Part shown: positions 42,798 through 54,099 of the stretch, one piece after another
How positions within the stretch are numbered: the first letter of the stretch is position 1
How the letters are laid out: every line of letters starts with the position of its first letter
Assembly (NCBI RefSeq): GCF_964340395.1
Contig: NC_135565.1
Location: 14,057,209-14,119,208, forward strand
Reading direction: 5' to 3'
Length of the DNA stretch: 62,000 nt
DNA from: Glandiceps talaboti
Taxonomy: Eukaryota > Hemichordata > Enteropneusta > Spengelidae
Position numbers and translations under genes: made by a program
Notes under the pieces: generated by a model
Databases searched by the model: none
What the model saw: only the letters and a program-made list of their open reading frames with translations
What the model was told of the DNA's origin: nothing

Positions 42798-43040
42798 AAA
42801 GCCTGTTGACTGGAACTGGTGAAATGTTACCAGTAAGTAATCTAACAAATCTGTTGACTTGAAGGTCAAACATTACTCGTAAGTAATTTAACAAAACCTG
42901 TCGACAGGAACAGGCGAAGCATTACCCGTAAGTAATTAACAAAGATTGTCAATCCAAACAGGTGAAATGTTTCTCGAAAGTAATTTTAAAAACCTGTTGA
43001 CTTAATTGAACAGGTGAAACATTTACTCGTAAGTAATTAG
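42798..43040 (+). repeat. Degenerate 55-60-bp repeat in the 3' flank
   Basis: Five units: CCTGTTGACTGGAACAGGTG followed by AAACATTACTCGTAAGTAAT. The core AACAGGTGAAACA also occurs at the acceptor of exon 14 about 550 bases upstream. Confidence 0.7.
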
Positions 43041-43412
43041 TACCTTTGGTCATGTAACAAGAACGGTTTAGTACTGAGAGATACAAAATGTACAATTATT
43101 TTATGATTGGTGGTGAGACAACACTTCCTGAAATCAGAATCTAAATCTCATATCAAAGTGCAGCTGTTTATAAACACATAGAGATTTAATTGCCATTGCA
43201 TGTCTTGTCTTGTACCATGCACGAGCCAAATTGAATAAAAAATATGGGATACATACTCTGGTTGTCCTACGTCATAATGTGCGTCTACAAAATGTATGTC
43301 ATCATAACACATGTCTACATCACTAGTTTTGTTGCATTCGAAATGTGAGTCAAAACACTCAAAATTCTCATTATTTCCCCCAATTTTTTATTTATATTAC
43401 TGGCGGTGGTAT

Positions 43413-43556
43413 AATTATATTATTCCCCAATATTTTTCTTCATTCTGAAAATACTCGTTTGTCACTATAAGTTGTTAGTTGAGTAGTGATAAAGGCCCCT
43501 TAGATCACTCGTATTTTCCTTGGCTGAGCAAAGAAAATATTGGGGAATAACATCTA
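43413..43556. mobile_element. Hairpin of about 140 bp, possible MITE
   Basis: ATTATTCCCCAATATTTTTC and GAAAATATTGGGGAATAA are inverted, with inner pairing of GAAAATACTCG and CGTATTTTCC and of CACTATAAG with GTAGTGATAAA. It lies in the 3' flank of the troponin-I/LIM gene. Confidence 0.55.
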
Positions 43557-44014
43557 ATTGCTTAACTATATGCATTAGCAGGCATGGTATAACATATAAA
43601 ATCATGTACTGAATTTACATTTATACAAATATACTAAGTTTGCAAGTCAGAAAAAAATTTCGTTGTTCATGTAAGTATTGGAATTTAGAGACCTAGAGAT
43701 CTTAATGATTGACAATGGTAGAAACAAAATATACCATATATATATATATATGTAGATAAAGATTGTATTCCAGTAATTGTCTCAAACTGTTCTGGTATAT
43801 TTGGGGAATAAAAAGTCCACTTTCTAGTAATGTTACTTTAGTCAGTGAAGTAAAGTATCAACACGTATTACATTATTGATCACTGTTGCAATCAGCAAGT
43901 TGATTCTTATAGAAAACCACTGTTACAGTTACAACTCAAAAATATAGACCTGAAAAAAGACAACAGAAGACAAACTTTTAAATTTTCACAACTTCTTTGA
44001 ACAACTCACAGTGT

Positions 44015-44300
44015 ATGCATGCATACCTTTAGGAAGCTAGGGTGTCATGCATGCATACCTTTAGGAGGCTAGGATGCCGTGCCTGCATAACTCATGGAAG
44101 GTAGGTTGTCATGCATGCATAATTCTAGGAAGCTAGGGTGTCATGCATGCATAATTCTAGGAAGCTAGGGTGTCATGCATGCATATTCTAGGAAGCTAGG
44201 GTGTCGTGCATGCATAATTCTAGGAAGCTAGGTTGTCATGCATGCATACCTGTGGGAAGCTAGGGTGCCATGCATGCATAACTCTAAGGAGCGAGGGTGC
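44015..44300 (+). repeat. About 37-bp tandem repeat with ATGCATGCAT cores
   Basis: About eight units of GGAAGCTAGGGTGTCATGCA followed by TGCATAATTCTA; each holds the self-complementary ATGCATGCAT. Beyond 44280 the units decay. Confidence 0.8.
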
Positions 44301-44802
44301 CATACACAAGTTATGATGCTATGCTTGCTAAAATCTGGGAAGCTAGGTTGCCTTGCATCCATTACTCTCAAGATGCCGATAATGCATAAGTTTTGTCCTC
44401 TCCAAATATATCCAAACACATTTTGTACAAAAGAATGTAGAATTTTCTTAATTGTAAGGAAAAAATGAATAATTTGCAATAACCTAGTTAGTACTCGAAG
44501 AATGTGTAGTGGCATTTACTTACATTTGTTTTAATTAAAACATCTACATTTATTGACAATATTGTTATCATCTTAGTGAACTGTGTATTTAAAATAGAGT
44601 ATACCTTTAATTAAAAGACTTGAAAAGTTGTGATTGCTTGTATTTTATCGTAGGAAATTTACAAGGTTTGTAGAAAAAAATCACTTGGTTGCCATGGAGA
44701 CATTGAATAAAGAACAAAATCACCTCAGATTTGTCGTCACAGAATTCAAAATGGCCGCCAGGCTGTTCTTAGTTGGTGAACAACCCAGGGACTTAGCACA
44801 CA

Positions 44803-45010
44803 CAAGCTCTCTAAAAGAATTGAAGTTCTTTCAAAAAAAGCAAGCCTCAAAATATTTTCCAGCATTTTGATTTTTGTAAGAATTGTTTTGCAAGGTGCTT
44901 TCTCCCCTCAAGCTCTCAAAAAGATTTGAAGTTCTATATAAACGCAAACCTAAAAAAAAATTTCAGTATTTTGATTTTGAAGGAATCGTTTTGCAAGGTG
45001 CTTTCTCCCC
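44803..45010 (+). repeat. About 105-bp tandem duplication
   Basis: Two copies, each starting AAGCTCTC and ending TTGCAAGGTGCTTTCTCCCC. The second is diverged by substitutions and small indels. Confidence 0.75.
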
Positions 45011-45268
45011 TCTACTAACCCGAGACTGGTGCTAGAACTGGTTTAGTATTTAAATTACACACTCAAAAGTTTTTTTTTTTTTACTTCTTATTTTTAAAGC
45101 ACATTATCATTGCCAAAATATTAGGAATGGAATTATAGTTATTGTCATATTTAGTTGGACAGAATACTTAATTAAATAAATAAATCTACTTGTTTTGCCT
45201 GCCAGACTATGGAATAGAAATTTGCTTTGAGCTTTTACAGTACAAGATTTTCTATTTGATTGTTTTAA

Positions 45269-45642
45269 GGAAAAGTCCAGTCAGGCTTATTCCTGCCTTT
45301 AGTACAGCTGTGATCGCAGCTATAAACTTGGGTGATAGAATAACACCTGCTTAACTTATTCAAGCTTTCAAACATTGTAAAGAAGCTCAACTAACTGCAC
45401 TTGACTTGTGTTCAGCCATTTTTGGGGATTATCTGCAAGGGTTTATGGGAAGGTGATGACATCATCACTAGGTTTTCCCATAAACCCTTGCAGGAAATCC
45501 CCCCAAAATGGCTGAACACATGTCAAGTGAAGCAGAGCTTTTTACATGATTTCAAAGTGGAGAATGAGTTATTTTATCACTAATAGTATTGATAGCAGTA
45601 ATCATCAATAAAAGGCAGAAATGAGTTTGACTTGACTTTTCC
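45269..45642. mobile_element. 374-bp foldback element (MITE-like), TTTTAA target duplication
   Basis: Ends GGAAAAGTCC...GACTTTTCC are inverted. The arms match nearly to the centre, most strongly around TGTTCAGCCATTTTTGGGGA and CTGCAAGGGTTTATGGGAA, whose complements follow. TTTTAA flanks both sides (45263-45268 and 45643-45648). No coding capacity. Confidence 0.75.
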
Positions 45643-46563
45643 TTTTAAAAAAAAAAGAGTTAAAAAGTATGAAAGATGCTTTTTTTTTTTTAAGTTTAGT
45701 TCCATATATGTCGGATTATGTATTTAATGTGCTGTTTTTAGACCTATGTACTTGTTACTCTTCTATGGAGAGTTGTACATGTCAATCTAATCAATCATCA
45801 TGCACACACAAGTCAAAGTCAGATTTTTTTACAATTTCTTGACTATTTTAGTACTAGAGTGAATTTTTACAATGAAACAACTCAGTGTTCAACTTATTAC
45901 TACTAGATTCGTTGTCAGATTCAGAGTGTGAGAGCTATTTTTTTTTGTAAAGTACTTTAGATAATAGGAGCGTAGAAATGCAGATATAGAAAGTAAAGTT
46001 TTCACTTCTAAAAGTTTGTTTAGATGTCCAGGGTAGCACCAGCCCTAGCAACTCTGATGTCATTTTACTGTTGGAATTAGTCACCTGTGTTTATGACTAA
46101 TAGTCAGTGACAGTGTTGTCACTCTCTGGGACAATATTAAAGTTGAAGTTGCACTATGTCATCACCCTCAGATATTATGACAAAGTAGAGGTAACAGTCA
46201 TCACTTGTACTTGTGTAAGGTTTTGTCGTTGAGGGCGAACTTCACCATTACGCCTATATAGTGATAAAGTTGAGGGTGCTTTGAGACCAATCCTTGCCAT
46301 CTTGAGGTTTCTTTATAGGTATAAATTCTTGGCAGTGAATGTTTTAGTGGCGCCACACCAGGGAGAATGTTTTGAGTAGCATTGATCACACTTTATTTTG
46401 AAGTTTGAAAATATACATGTACTTTAATATATTCATTTATTTTGACTTTGAGACCTTTAACCTTCAGACAGTACCGTGCCCAATCAGACTCATGAATATG
46501 TATAATACTCACAAATCTAATTATAATAAGTCAATAAATGACCTCTGACCTTTGCACTAAATG

Positions 46564-46769
46564 ATAATTGGAATTTGGAATTAAGTCTAAGTGAACAAGT
46601 GAGCCAAATTTTGACAAATTACGTAGCGGATTTCCTATACTTGATAGTTTTGGAAACATCTGAATCCACTACGTAATTTGTCATTTGAGTAGAAATTACA
46701 AATCCGCTACGTAATTTGTCAAAATTTTGCTCATTTGTTCACTCAGACCTAATTCCAAATTCCAATTAT
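46564..46769. mobile_element. 206-bp foldback element with about 70-bp arms
   Basis: The arm ATAATTGGAATTTGGAATTA...GACAAATTACGTAGCGGATTT returns as its complement ending at 46769. A third internal copy of CTACGTAATTTGTCA sits in the loop. No clear target duplication. Confidence 0.75.
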
Positions 46770-47356
46770 ACTACTCATTTGATGTGACTGTTTTCAATTC
46801 CATCAAACATAATCAAATTCCAAACTGAAAAATGTGATCAGTGATATTCAAAAATGACCAGTGTGATATGCATAGGTGCTATACTGTCTTTGCGACTTAC
46901 ACTTTTTTTTTCTGTAATATTGGTCGACATCTTTAACTATCGAATGTGCAAATACATATTAATAGCGAGAGAAAAAAAATAATGGCATGATCTGCTGAAG
47001 GTGGTCTTCAGATTTGTAGTACTGGTAGTCAAATATGAAAATAGATCTTTGGTATTTTCATAATTATTATTATTATTGAATAATGTAAATCATAAATGCC
47101 TTTTTTTATGATATTGTCGGTACTTACATCTATTTTAGTACTAGTCTTGTATGCCATACTTCATGTAGTTTGTAGTGTGTGCAATATTTTTATATGTCAA
47201 ATGAATGTATATGCATGATAGTATTTAGAATAAAGTGCTTATGCAGCCGTAGATATACAATATGGTTCCCATTGTGTTGTTTGTATACAATGACAGCAAA
47301 CAATGATGCAGTAACGTGTTGGTAAAATCAATCTATTGTCCTCATATTCAAGTTTC

Positions 47357-47930
47357 CCCATAATGTACCCTTACAATCTACTGTCCTCATTCAAATGTCT
47401 TATGGATTCCATGATCTTGTCATGTACATTTGATAGGCTTCCAGTGTTTACTATCATTTCAATGTCCCCTCCCATAATTATCCATACATAATATTGTTCC
47501 CTCACACAATCAATCTAGACTATTGTCCTCACATTCAAAAGTTTCCCCATAATGTACCCTTACAATCTACTGTCCTCATTCAAATGTCTTATGGATTCCA
47601 TGATCTTGTCATGTACATTTGATAGGCTTCCAGTGTTTACTATCATTTCAATGTCCCCTCCCATAATTATCCATACATAATATTGTTCCCTCACACAATC
47701 AATCTAGACTATTGTCCTCACATTCAAAAGTTTCCCCATAATGTACCCTTACAATCTACTGTCCTCATATTTGAGTTTCCCCATAATATACCCTTATAAT
47801 CTAGTGTCCTCATTCAAAAGTTTCCCCATAATGTTCCATCACAATGTAGTGTTCTGTCAACAGTTTCCCCATAATGTTCCCTCACAATCTAGTGTTCTCT
47901 TTCAACAGTTCTACCCCGTCATTTAAATCT
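47357..47930 (+). repeat. 189-bp tandem repeat (two copies) and decayed 45-bp subunits
   Basis: CCTTACAATCTACTGTCCTC...CTCACACAATCAATCTAGAC is repeated with period 189 at 47372, 47561 and 47750. The end decays into TTTCCCCATAATGTNCCNTC units. Confidence 0.9.
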
Positions 47931-47999
47931 CTCCTCGCACCACACCACACATTATGCTTCTGACTAGGAACAGAAATTATCTTATTTCAAAAACCAACT

Positions 48000-48005
48000 T
48001 TTATT
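48000..48005 (-). promoter_or_regulatory. Possible polyadenylation signal of the prothymosin-like gene
   Basis: AATAAA on the minus strand, about 850 bases past the stop. A 3' untranslated region much longer than the coding region is common for this kind of gene. Confidence 0.35.
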
Positions 48006-48854
48006 CAATTCCAACAATTAATATTACAACTGCACTCCTCGAAATACATGTACCCAAGTTATAAAAAAAACCTTCACTGGTCAGACATGGCAGTGTCAGC
48101 TGGGACCTTATCAAATTCTTTTAAAAATGTCATGGAAATACATAAAATGCATTATAAAAAGTTATAAAACCCAATATTATTTAAATTTTGAAGTCATAGC
48201 TTTCTCCTTCAAGATATTTTATAAAAATTCATGAACATTGTTGGTCAAAATTCATGAAGTCTTCAATTTTTCCTCAGCTTTCTCCAGCATTGATATCAAG
48301 TTTGGGATATCAATTGTTCCATAAATGTTACAAAACATATCCTCAGTTGTCATCCAACAATTTGACCAGCTTGTCAACATTCATTGCTTTAAGCTTTACA
48401 ATTTGACACACAAGGCTATGAAGAAAATTTTATTTAAAAATTACAAAATTTAATGATGTAAACGGTTGGAAAAAAAGATAAAAAATATATCAATTACACA
48501 CTTAAATTGTGACATCAGTTAACAATCTTAAAATCTGGCAAAATTCTCATTCTCCGAAGAGTAAAATCTAACAATATACCTTTCCAGCGAAGGGCACCCT
48601 CTAGTGGTGAAAATTAAAAACAACTATATCACATCAAGGTAACCTTTAGGTTCTTCCACATCATAGACCTTGATATAAAAATTGAATCATAAAACTGAAC
48701 TGCATGAATCAAAAATCTTATAATGTATGTAAGAAAAGTATTCAGTGCTATCACTTCACCTTTACCATGTACTACTTACTGTCTCCAGAGGGCGCTGTTT
48801 ATTTGAAAAGTAACTACATTATCTGGAGAGCTTGTAACAATTAAGACAACAAAG

Positions 48855-49009
48855 TTATTCTTCACATGACACAGACTTCGTAGTTGTAGGATCTACCATG
48901 GTATCAATAGTCTTTGCCTTCTTCACCTGATCACCTGTTTCTACTTCAGGCTCATCTTCCGCCTGGCGTTTGTTGTTTATCTCCTCACATTTAGGAGATT
49001 TCTCTTGAT
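48855..49009 (-). CDS. Exon 4 of the prothymosin-like gene, nuclear-signal end
   Basis: Codes residues 84-134 and TAA. It contains KR (97-98) and KKAK (113-116) as a bipartite basic signal around an acidic stretch. Acceptor CTCTGTCCACAG. Confidence 0.75.
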
Positions 49010-51999
49010 CTGTGGACAGAGTAAAAACAGTATCCCTGAATGTACATTCAGTGACATGACTATGATGCTGAAAAATTATGTTCACCTTATTTTTTGCCTC
49101 ATTAATTTTCACTATCTGGAATTGAATATTACTGCCTACCGGTAGGTGCGTCATCAAAATAATGAACATTCAATTTCTTCATCGACACCATAATTAAACT
49201 TCCGCTCAATGCGCATTACTCTAGGTGTGCGTTAGAATAAGGAAACCTTAAAATGCTCTATTCTGACCCCCTAGCATGAGGTAAAAAGGTATTGCAGGTA
49301 CCAAGAACTGCAGACCAGACAAATAAGCAGATTTGCACCCTCTACAGGATGCATCGGAAGGCACAATTTATCTTGTTAGGGTAAAGTGCCAAATTACACC
49401 ACCAAATTAGTCAAAACTCACCTTTATTTTGATCTGGTTCTGTATTTTCTGATACTTGATCCAACTTTTCCTCCTTTGTCTCTTCAACGTGTGATTCTTT
49501 CGGAGTTTCTTCATTTTTATCCTAACATTAGTAACAATGTCACAGTGAAAACAGAAAATATTATATATTTTCATGCTGATAATTTTAAAATCAAAGCCTG
49601 ATATTAAATGGGGGAATCAAAGCAGAATGTGAAGAGATACAGTGTACCCTCAGTGCTAATTTGATGTGCCACACTGATGCACAGCTGTCAGCAGTCAACT
49701 TCTTGTGATGAAACCAAATTTAATATTCCCCCATATACCTTATTATATGGCGACTCAGAGGTAAACACAGTTTTTTACCTAAAAGAAATCACAGCACCGA
49801 ATACAAACACCTGATTCAAGTATAGTTGTACTTTTGACAATAAAATGTTTGGTTATATTAGCATGTCATATACTTTGTGAAATTTTAGAAGAGAACTTAT
49901 AATTCAAAGATTGGGAACTGAAGCAATTTATCGATAGTATCTCATTCAGATTTTGTTTTATGCATCACAGGGGTGAACAAATCCACTGATCCTGCGTCTG
50001 GGACTAGTGATTTTTTTGGGTGGACAACTCAAATTTTACCTTGTCTGGTCCGTTGGACCAGTACCTTACTGTTAATAACTATGTTAAAAAATCGTCTGAA
50101 TATACATTCATCGGTAAGATTTAATGTTTCACATTAGCGGGACCTGGGATCACTAATTCTTTCAGCAGGACCACTGGATTTTTTAAGGCACTAGTCCGGT
50201 GACGACCAGTTCACAAAATGATCTCCTGACATTCTGTGTAGATAATACCCATTTATCAATAATTTAAGGTCAAAGGTTAAATCCCAGATTCTCACATTTA
50301 TAGCAGTACCATATCAATGGAACTATATAGGGATTACATGTAGGATTCTTCTTTAGTTCTGGTCCAACTTATTTCACACCTAAATTGCAATCCTAATCCA
50401 AACTTGACCTTTAACCTTTAACCTGCAGAGATTCTATCCCAGGTAGTGCTATCGTATCAGTTGGCCCATAAGGATTACATAGGATCATTCCTTTGCTCTA
50501 TACCAACTTTTTTTATAGCTCTACTAGCAGCCTACTGCCCCCCCCCCCAAAAAAAAATAAAAAAATAAAAAAATAAAAAAAATAATAATAATTAACCCTA
50601 ATGTGAACTTGGCCATAAACCACATTTCAAACCAAAATAACTTAAAGGGCCATGTTTCAATCTCGAATCATCACATTTGTGTTATCTTAATAATGATTAT
50701 TTAAGACTATTCTTTAACTGTGGACCAACTTTTTCTATCACTCTGCCAAACAATAATTTTTCACAACCTAAACAATTATTTGACTTCGAACATAGCTTTT
50801 AAACAGAAATACTATTTTAACTTGGGTTTTGGAGATGTTACACAAATCCCTATTTTCTTTTAAAAGTCCTTACCTCTGATTGATGTTCTGTTGTTTCAGG
50901 TGTCACATTTTCCTTCATTTCACATCCAGTATTCATCTCTTCAACTTCAGGGGTAGTTTGTTCTGCCATTTTGACTTCTGCCTCTTTTGGTTGTTGTTCT
51001 AATGACCTATACAGAGAAATATTTTTGTATGAATTTGAAAATTTGTGTTTTGTCGAAATCTGACCCAAATAGCCAGGTACACCAATCCTGGGAACAACTA
51101 TTTAAAAAAAGGGTTAACTTGGAAATAGATGACAAAATCCTGTTTGCTGACGATGGAGTAATGAAGGGACTATAGATTTTGACGACTGTGCTGTTGTCAC
51201 TGAATCGAGTCTCGGAACTACTTCATCTGTAAGGAGGTCTACTTTAGACCAAATACGCCATTAGTATAACCATTGGTTGTTTCAAACCATATTCGAACTA
51301 GTACTGCTGGTACGGAAAATAACAATTATATTTGCCAGTCGCTAAGAATTTGTCTACACATCGTAAATACTGAACATATTAGTGCGTATCATTAGCCACC
51401 ATTTCATTCCTTTGTAAAGGCGCCTTCGTCCCATTGTTCAGTACAGTGAACATACATGGGGGAAAAGACCACTGTAGTAATTTTGAAAGGTCCGTTACAA
51501 CTTCGGAAGTATTTATATTGAGGTCTCAGAAATTACTACATTAGTTGCATGAACATGAAGAACGCTAAATGTTTGATGAGTACAAATATCGCACAGTTGT
51601 ACTCGTACGTTATTACGATATAGTTTATCCTGTGACACTGGGTACGTAAACAGACGACCAACTTACATACTTATATCGGAAAGTACACCAGACCGTAACT
51701 CTAAAACTGGCAATCCTGAACTTACTAACTGGTGCTGACTAGAAGTTGAACCTAGACACCAAATTTGTTAGAAACAGCACGTATGTACACATGATACAGT
51801 ATGATTGATACACAGAGTGGGAACAGAACACATTTTTGCTCACACTTCGATATCACAGGAACGCTAAACTTTTGAACATACTAATGCTTCAAAAAATTGA
51901 AAAATGACCACACAATGTTAATGCTGTAGGCCACAAGCGTCAAAATTTGTGGCTGGGAAGAATCCACGCCAATATTCCTCACCTTTCGGTTCGCACCAT
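48855..51999 (-). CDS. Prothymosin-like acidic nuclear protein candidate, 134 aa, 4 exons
   Basis: Coding exons on the minus strand: 51983-51999, 50874-51006, 49422-49521 and 48855-49009. All junctions are GT-AG, phases join, and 405 nt encode 134 residues plus TAA. The ATG has an in-frame TGA nine bases upstream. The protein is rich in E, K, T and Q with no hydrophobic core, so it is probably disordered. Near the end it has KRQAEDEPE followed by KKAKTID. Prothymosin alpha ends with KRAAEDDE followed by KKQKTDE, a bipartite nuclear signal, so the layout is strikingly similar. Known: prothymosin binds histones and affects chromatin. Inferred: a small nuclear histone-binding protein. The body is less acidic than vertebrate prothymosin and lacks its long Asp/Glu runs, so this may only be a similar nuclear signal. 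M19 is an alternative start. Confidence 0.65.
49422..49521 (-). CDS. Exon 3 of the prothymosin-like gene
   Basis: Codes residues 51-83 (DKNEETPKESHVEETKEEK and following). Acceptor ACTAATGTTAG, donor AAAG|GTGAGT. Confidence 0.7.
50270..50770 (+). repeat. Dispersed repeat family B, three neighbouring copies
   Basis: TAAGGATTAC...AGGAT..TTC.TT followed by CCAACTT and TATAGCTCT recurs near 50330, 50470 and 50700. A related copy, TAAGGATTATGTAGGATGAT...CTAACTTTTTCTATAACA, is at 41500-41600. All lie in introns. Confidence 0.5.
50874..51006 (-). CDS. Exon 2 of the prothymosin-like gene
   Basis: Codes residues 6-50 (RSLEQQPKEAEVKMAEQTT and following). Acceptor CTGTATAG, donor GAG|GTAAGG. Confidence 0.7.
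51983..51999 (-). CDS. Exon 1 of the prothymosin-like gene
   Basis: Codes MVRTE plus two bases, then donor AAAG|GTGAGG. Short first coding exons like this are usual in small nuclear-protein genes. Confidence 0.6.
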
Positions 52000-52335
52000 T
52001 CCTGTTCAATGGACTCGCGTCGTTACAACTAAATGCAGGTCACCGTATTGCAATCACATGGCTCATTTGGACCAATAGAATTTTAGATATGTTAACTTCT
52101 GTCCAATCAGACAACTGGTAACGAAATGGCTATTCCCGCCACAATTTTGTCGTTCACAGATTTTCCCGCCATATATGATAGCATTGCAATTTGTATGTGT
52201 AGATGATGGTGGTGGTGGTGCAGTGTTCAAATTTGTACTTGCGATTTCGGTTAAATTGAGTTGAGTCAGTAAAATGTGCAAACGCGCTAGTCTCGGGAGT
52301 AGTACCAAGCTCAACTGGTGTTGATAAGACAGTGT

Positions 52336-52340
<5 letters not shown>

Positions 52341-52426
<86 letters not shown>
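52341..52426 (+). repeat. (GA)n(CA)n microsatellite upstream of the prothymosin-like gene
   Basis: About 25 GA then about 18 CA, some 340 bases upstream of the minus-strand start codon. Confidence 0.95.
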
Positions 52427-52428
<2 letters not shown>

Positions 52429-52429
52429 T

Positions 52430-53790
52430 AGACAGAGGGAGGGAGATGGGAAGAGGGGGCTGATGAGTAGGGATGATGTGGTTTATAAATGGTTTCCTTT
52501 GTTGATCCTAATTATATAGTTCGTTCCGCCTGCTCACCTCAGCTCAGTTATGATTTTTTAGAGTAGTTATAATATATTCTCTGGAACGTTTTATTCAGTA
52601 GGCTAGGGTAGTTGATTAGTCTTGTTTCGAATTAAACAAAAAAAAAAGCAATCTTTAAATGTTTGTATGAGATTACCAATTTTAAGTTTAAAATTTCCCA
52701 TGACAGGTGTCATCAGGATCTTGATGCCGTATCGCACCCGGTATATCGTGTGTGTTGATAAGGGTGAGGTTTTTTTTTTTTTTGTTTCTCATCTCCAATG
52801 GAATAGTCAGGCGGGTCGGGCGGGCGAAATAAAAAAAAAAGGGGGGGCAAGAAAAAAAAATGTATTTTTTCAGTTCTATTCTCTGTCCTTTCTGTCCTGT
52901 TAGTCTCTATACAACTTCATTTCTCTTCTATTTATTGAATTCCTTGTTACAAGTCTCTTTCCTTCATTTTAGCAAGGTTGACAAGTCTGTAGAACAACTT
53001 TGTAAGAAGATGATTAAATACTTATCATCCTGATGGGTGTATATATGTAGCCATGAACTATTGTGTGATTTTATCAGGAGTACTAATACATTTGTCCTAT
53101 TAATCAAAGTGGCATTGCCATCGCTAACAATATTTTCAAGTTATCCAATTTGAACTTTAGTATGTAACTTTTTGAAACACTTACGTGATTGTCATCAGTG
53201 TGCTAGATGAATTTTCATTTATATGAACCATTACTTCTATGAAACATTTTTCTTCAGTGTGAACTTGTCAAAATAATCCACCAGATAACATGTCAAACAT
53301 TTCTAGAACTCAGAACCCCTTTGGGATTTACTGTTTAAAAGTAATTAAAAGTAATAATGTAAACACCGGAATCGGGTCATGAAACGCTATGGAGTCGGTC
53401 ATTTCCCTGATAATACAACTAATTTAAAGCTAAAAACTGGTCAAGAAATTAGGAATGCAGTATGACTTTTACCAATTTTAAGCATAATTTTGAAAATGAT
53501 GGAAATATTCTGAGCTATTATTACATTGCAGCAAAATGTACCGCGTGACAGTATTAATTTTGAGCCCTGTCCCTCATCAAACCTCAACGGCTTCAGCCAT
53601 GATGCTCTGACATGCTGCTCTGACGTAACAAAGGGGTTGGGTGGGTGGGTGTGTGAGAGGGGGGGGGGTTAGACGGCAGTGTTCTGCCAAGGTTTCCAAC
53701 AAGTTGGGACACAGGCCCCTTGGTTCCAAAAAGTGGTGTCATTTGACAGGGAGTAGGGTCAATTATTATTGTCTATGAAATATTCATATA
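52430..53790. other. Intergenic, no gene seen
   Basis: Homopolymer-rich (A, T and G runs near 52780-52860 and 53630-53670). A 93-codon frame at 52622 rests on these runs. Confidence 0.5.
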
Positions 53791-53793
53791 AAT

Positions 53794-53830
53794 TATCTCA
53801 GACCACTATAGAGATACTGTGGTCTGAGAT
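53794..53830. repeat. Hairpin with the same TCTCAGACCA arm
   Basis: 12-base arms around CTATAGAGATACT-like loop sequence; identical arm to the palindrome at 2193. Confidence 0.8.
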
Positions 53831-53950
53831 ATTCCATTACGTATAGACCATTACCTAACTACATAAAAAAATTCCATTCATAATAACAGTTCCCATTTTT
53901 TGAAAATTGTGTACTACACATTACTCCTTAGAAAAAGAAGGCAATTAAGA

Positions 53951-54094
<144 letters not shown>

Positions 54095-54099
54095 TGATA

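Noticed and set aside
44634-44870. 78-codon frame in the 3' flank
   Set aside because: Ends inside a 105-bp tandem duplication; no splice sites or gene context.
49970-50215. Possible foldback element
   Set aside because: Inverted similarity around GGACTAGTG/CACTAGTCC is patchy and no defined ends are seen.
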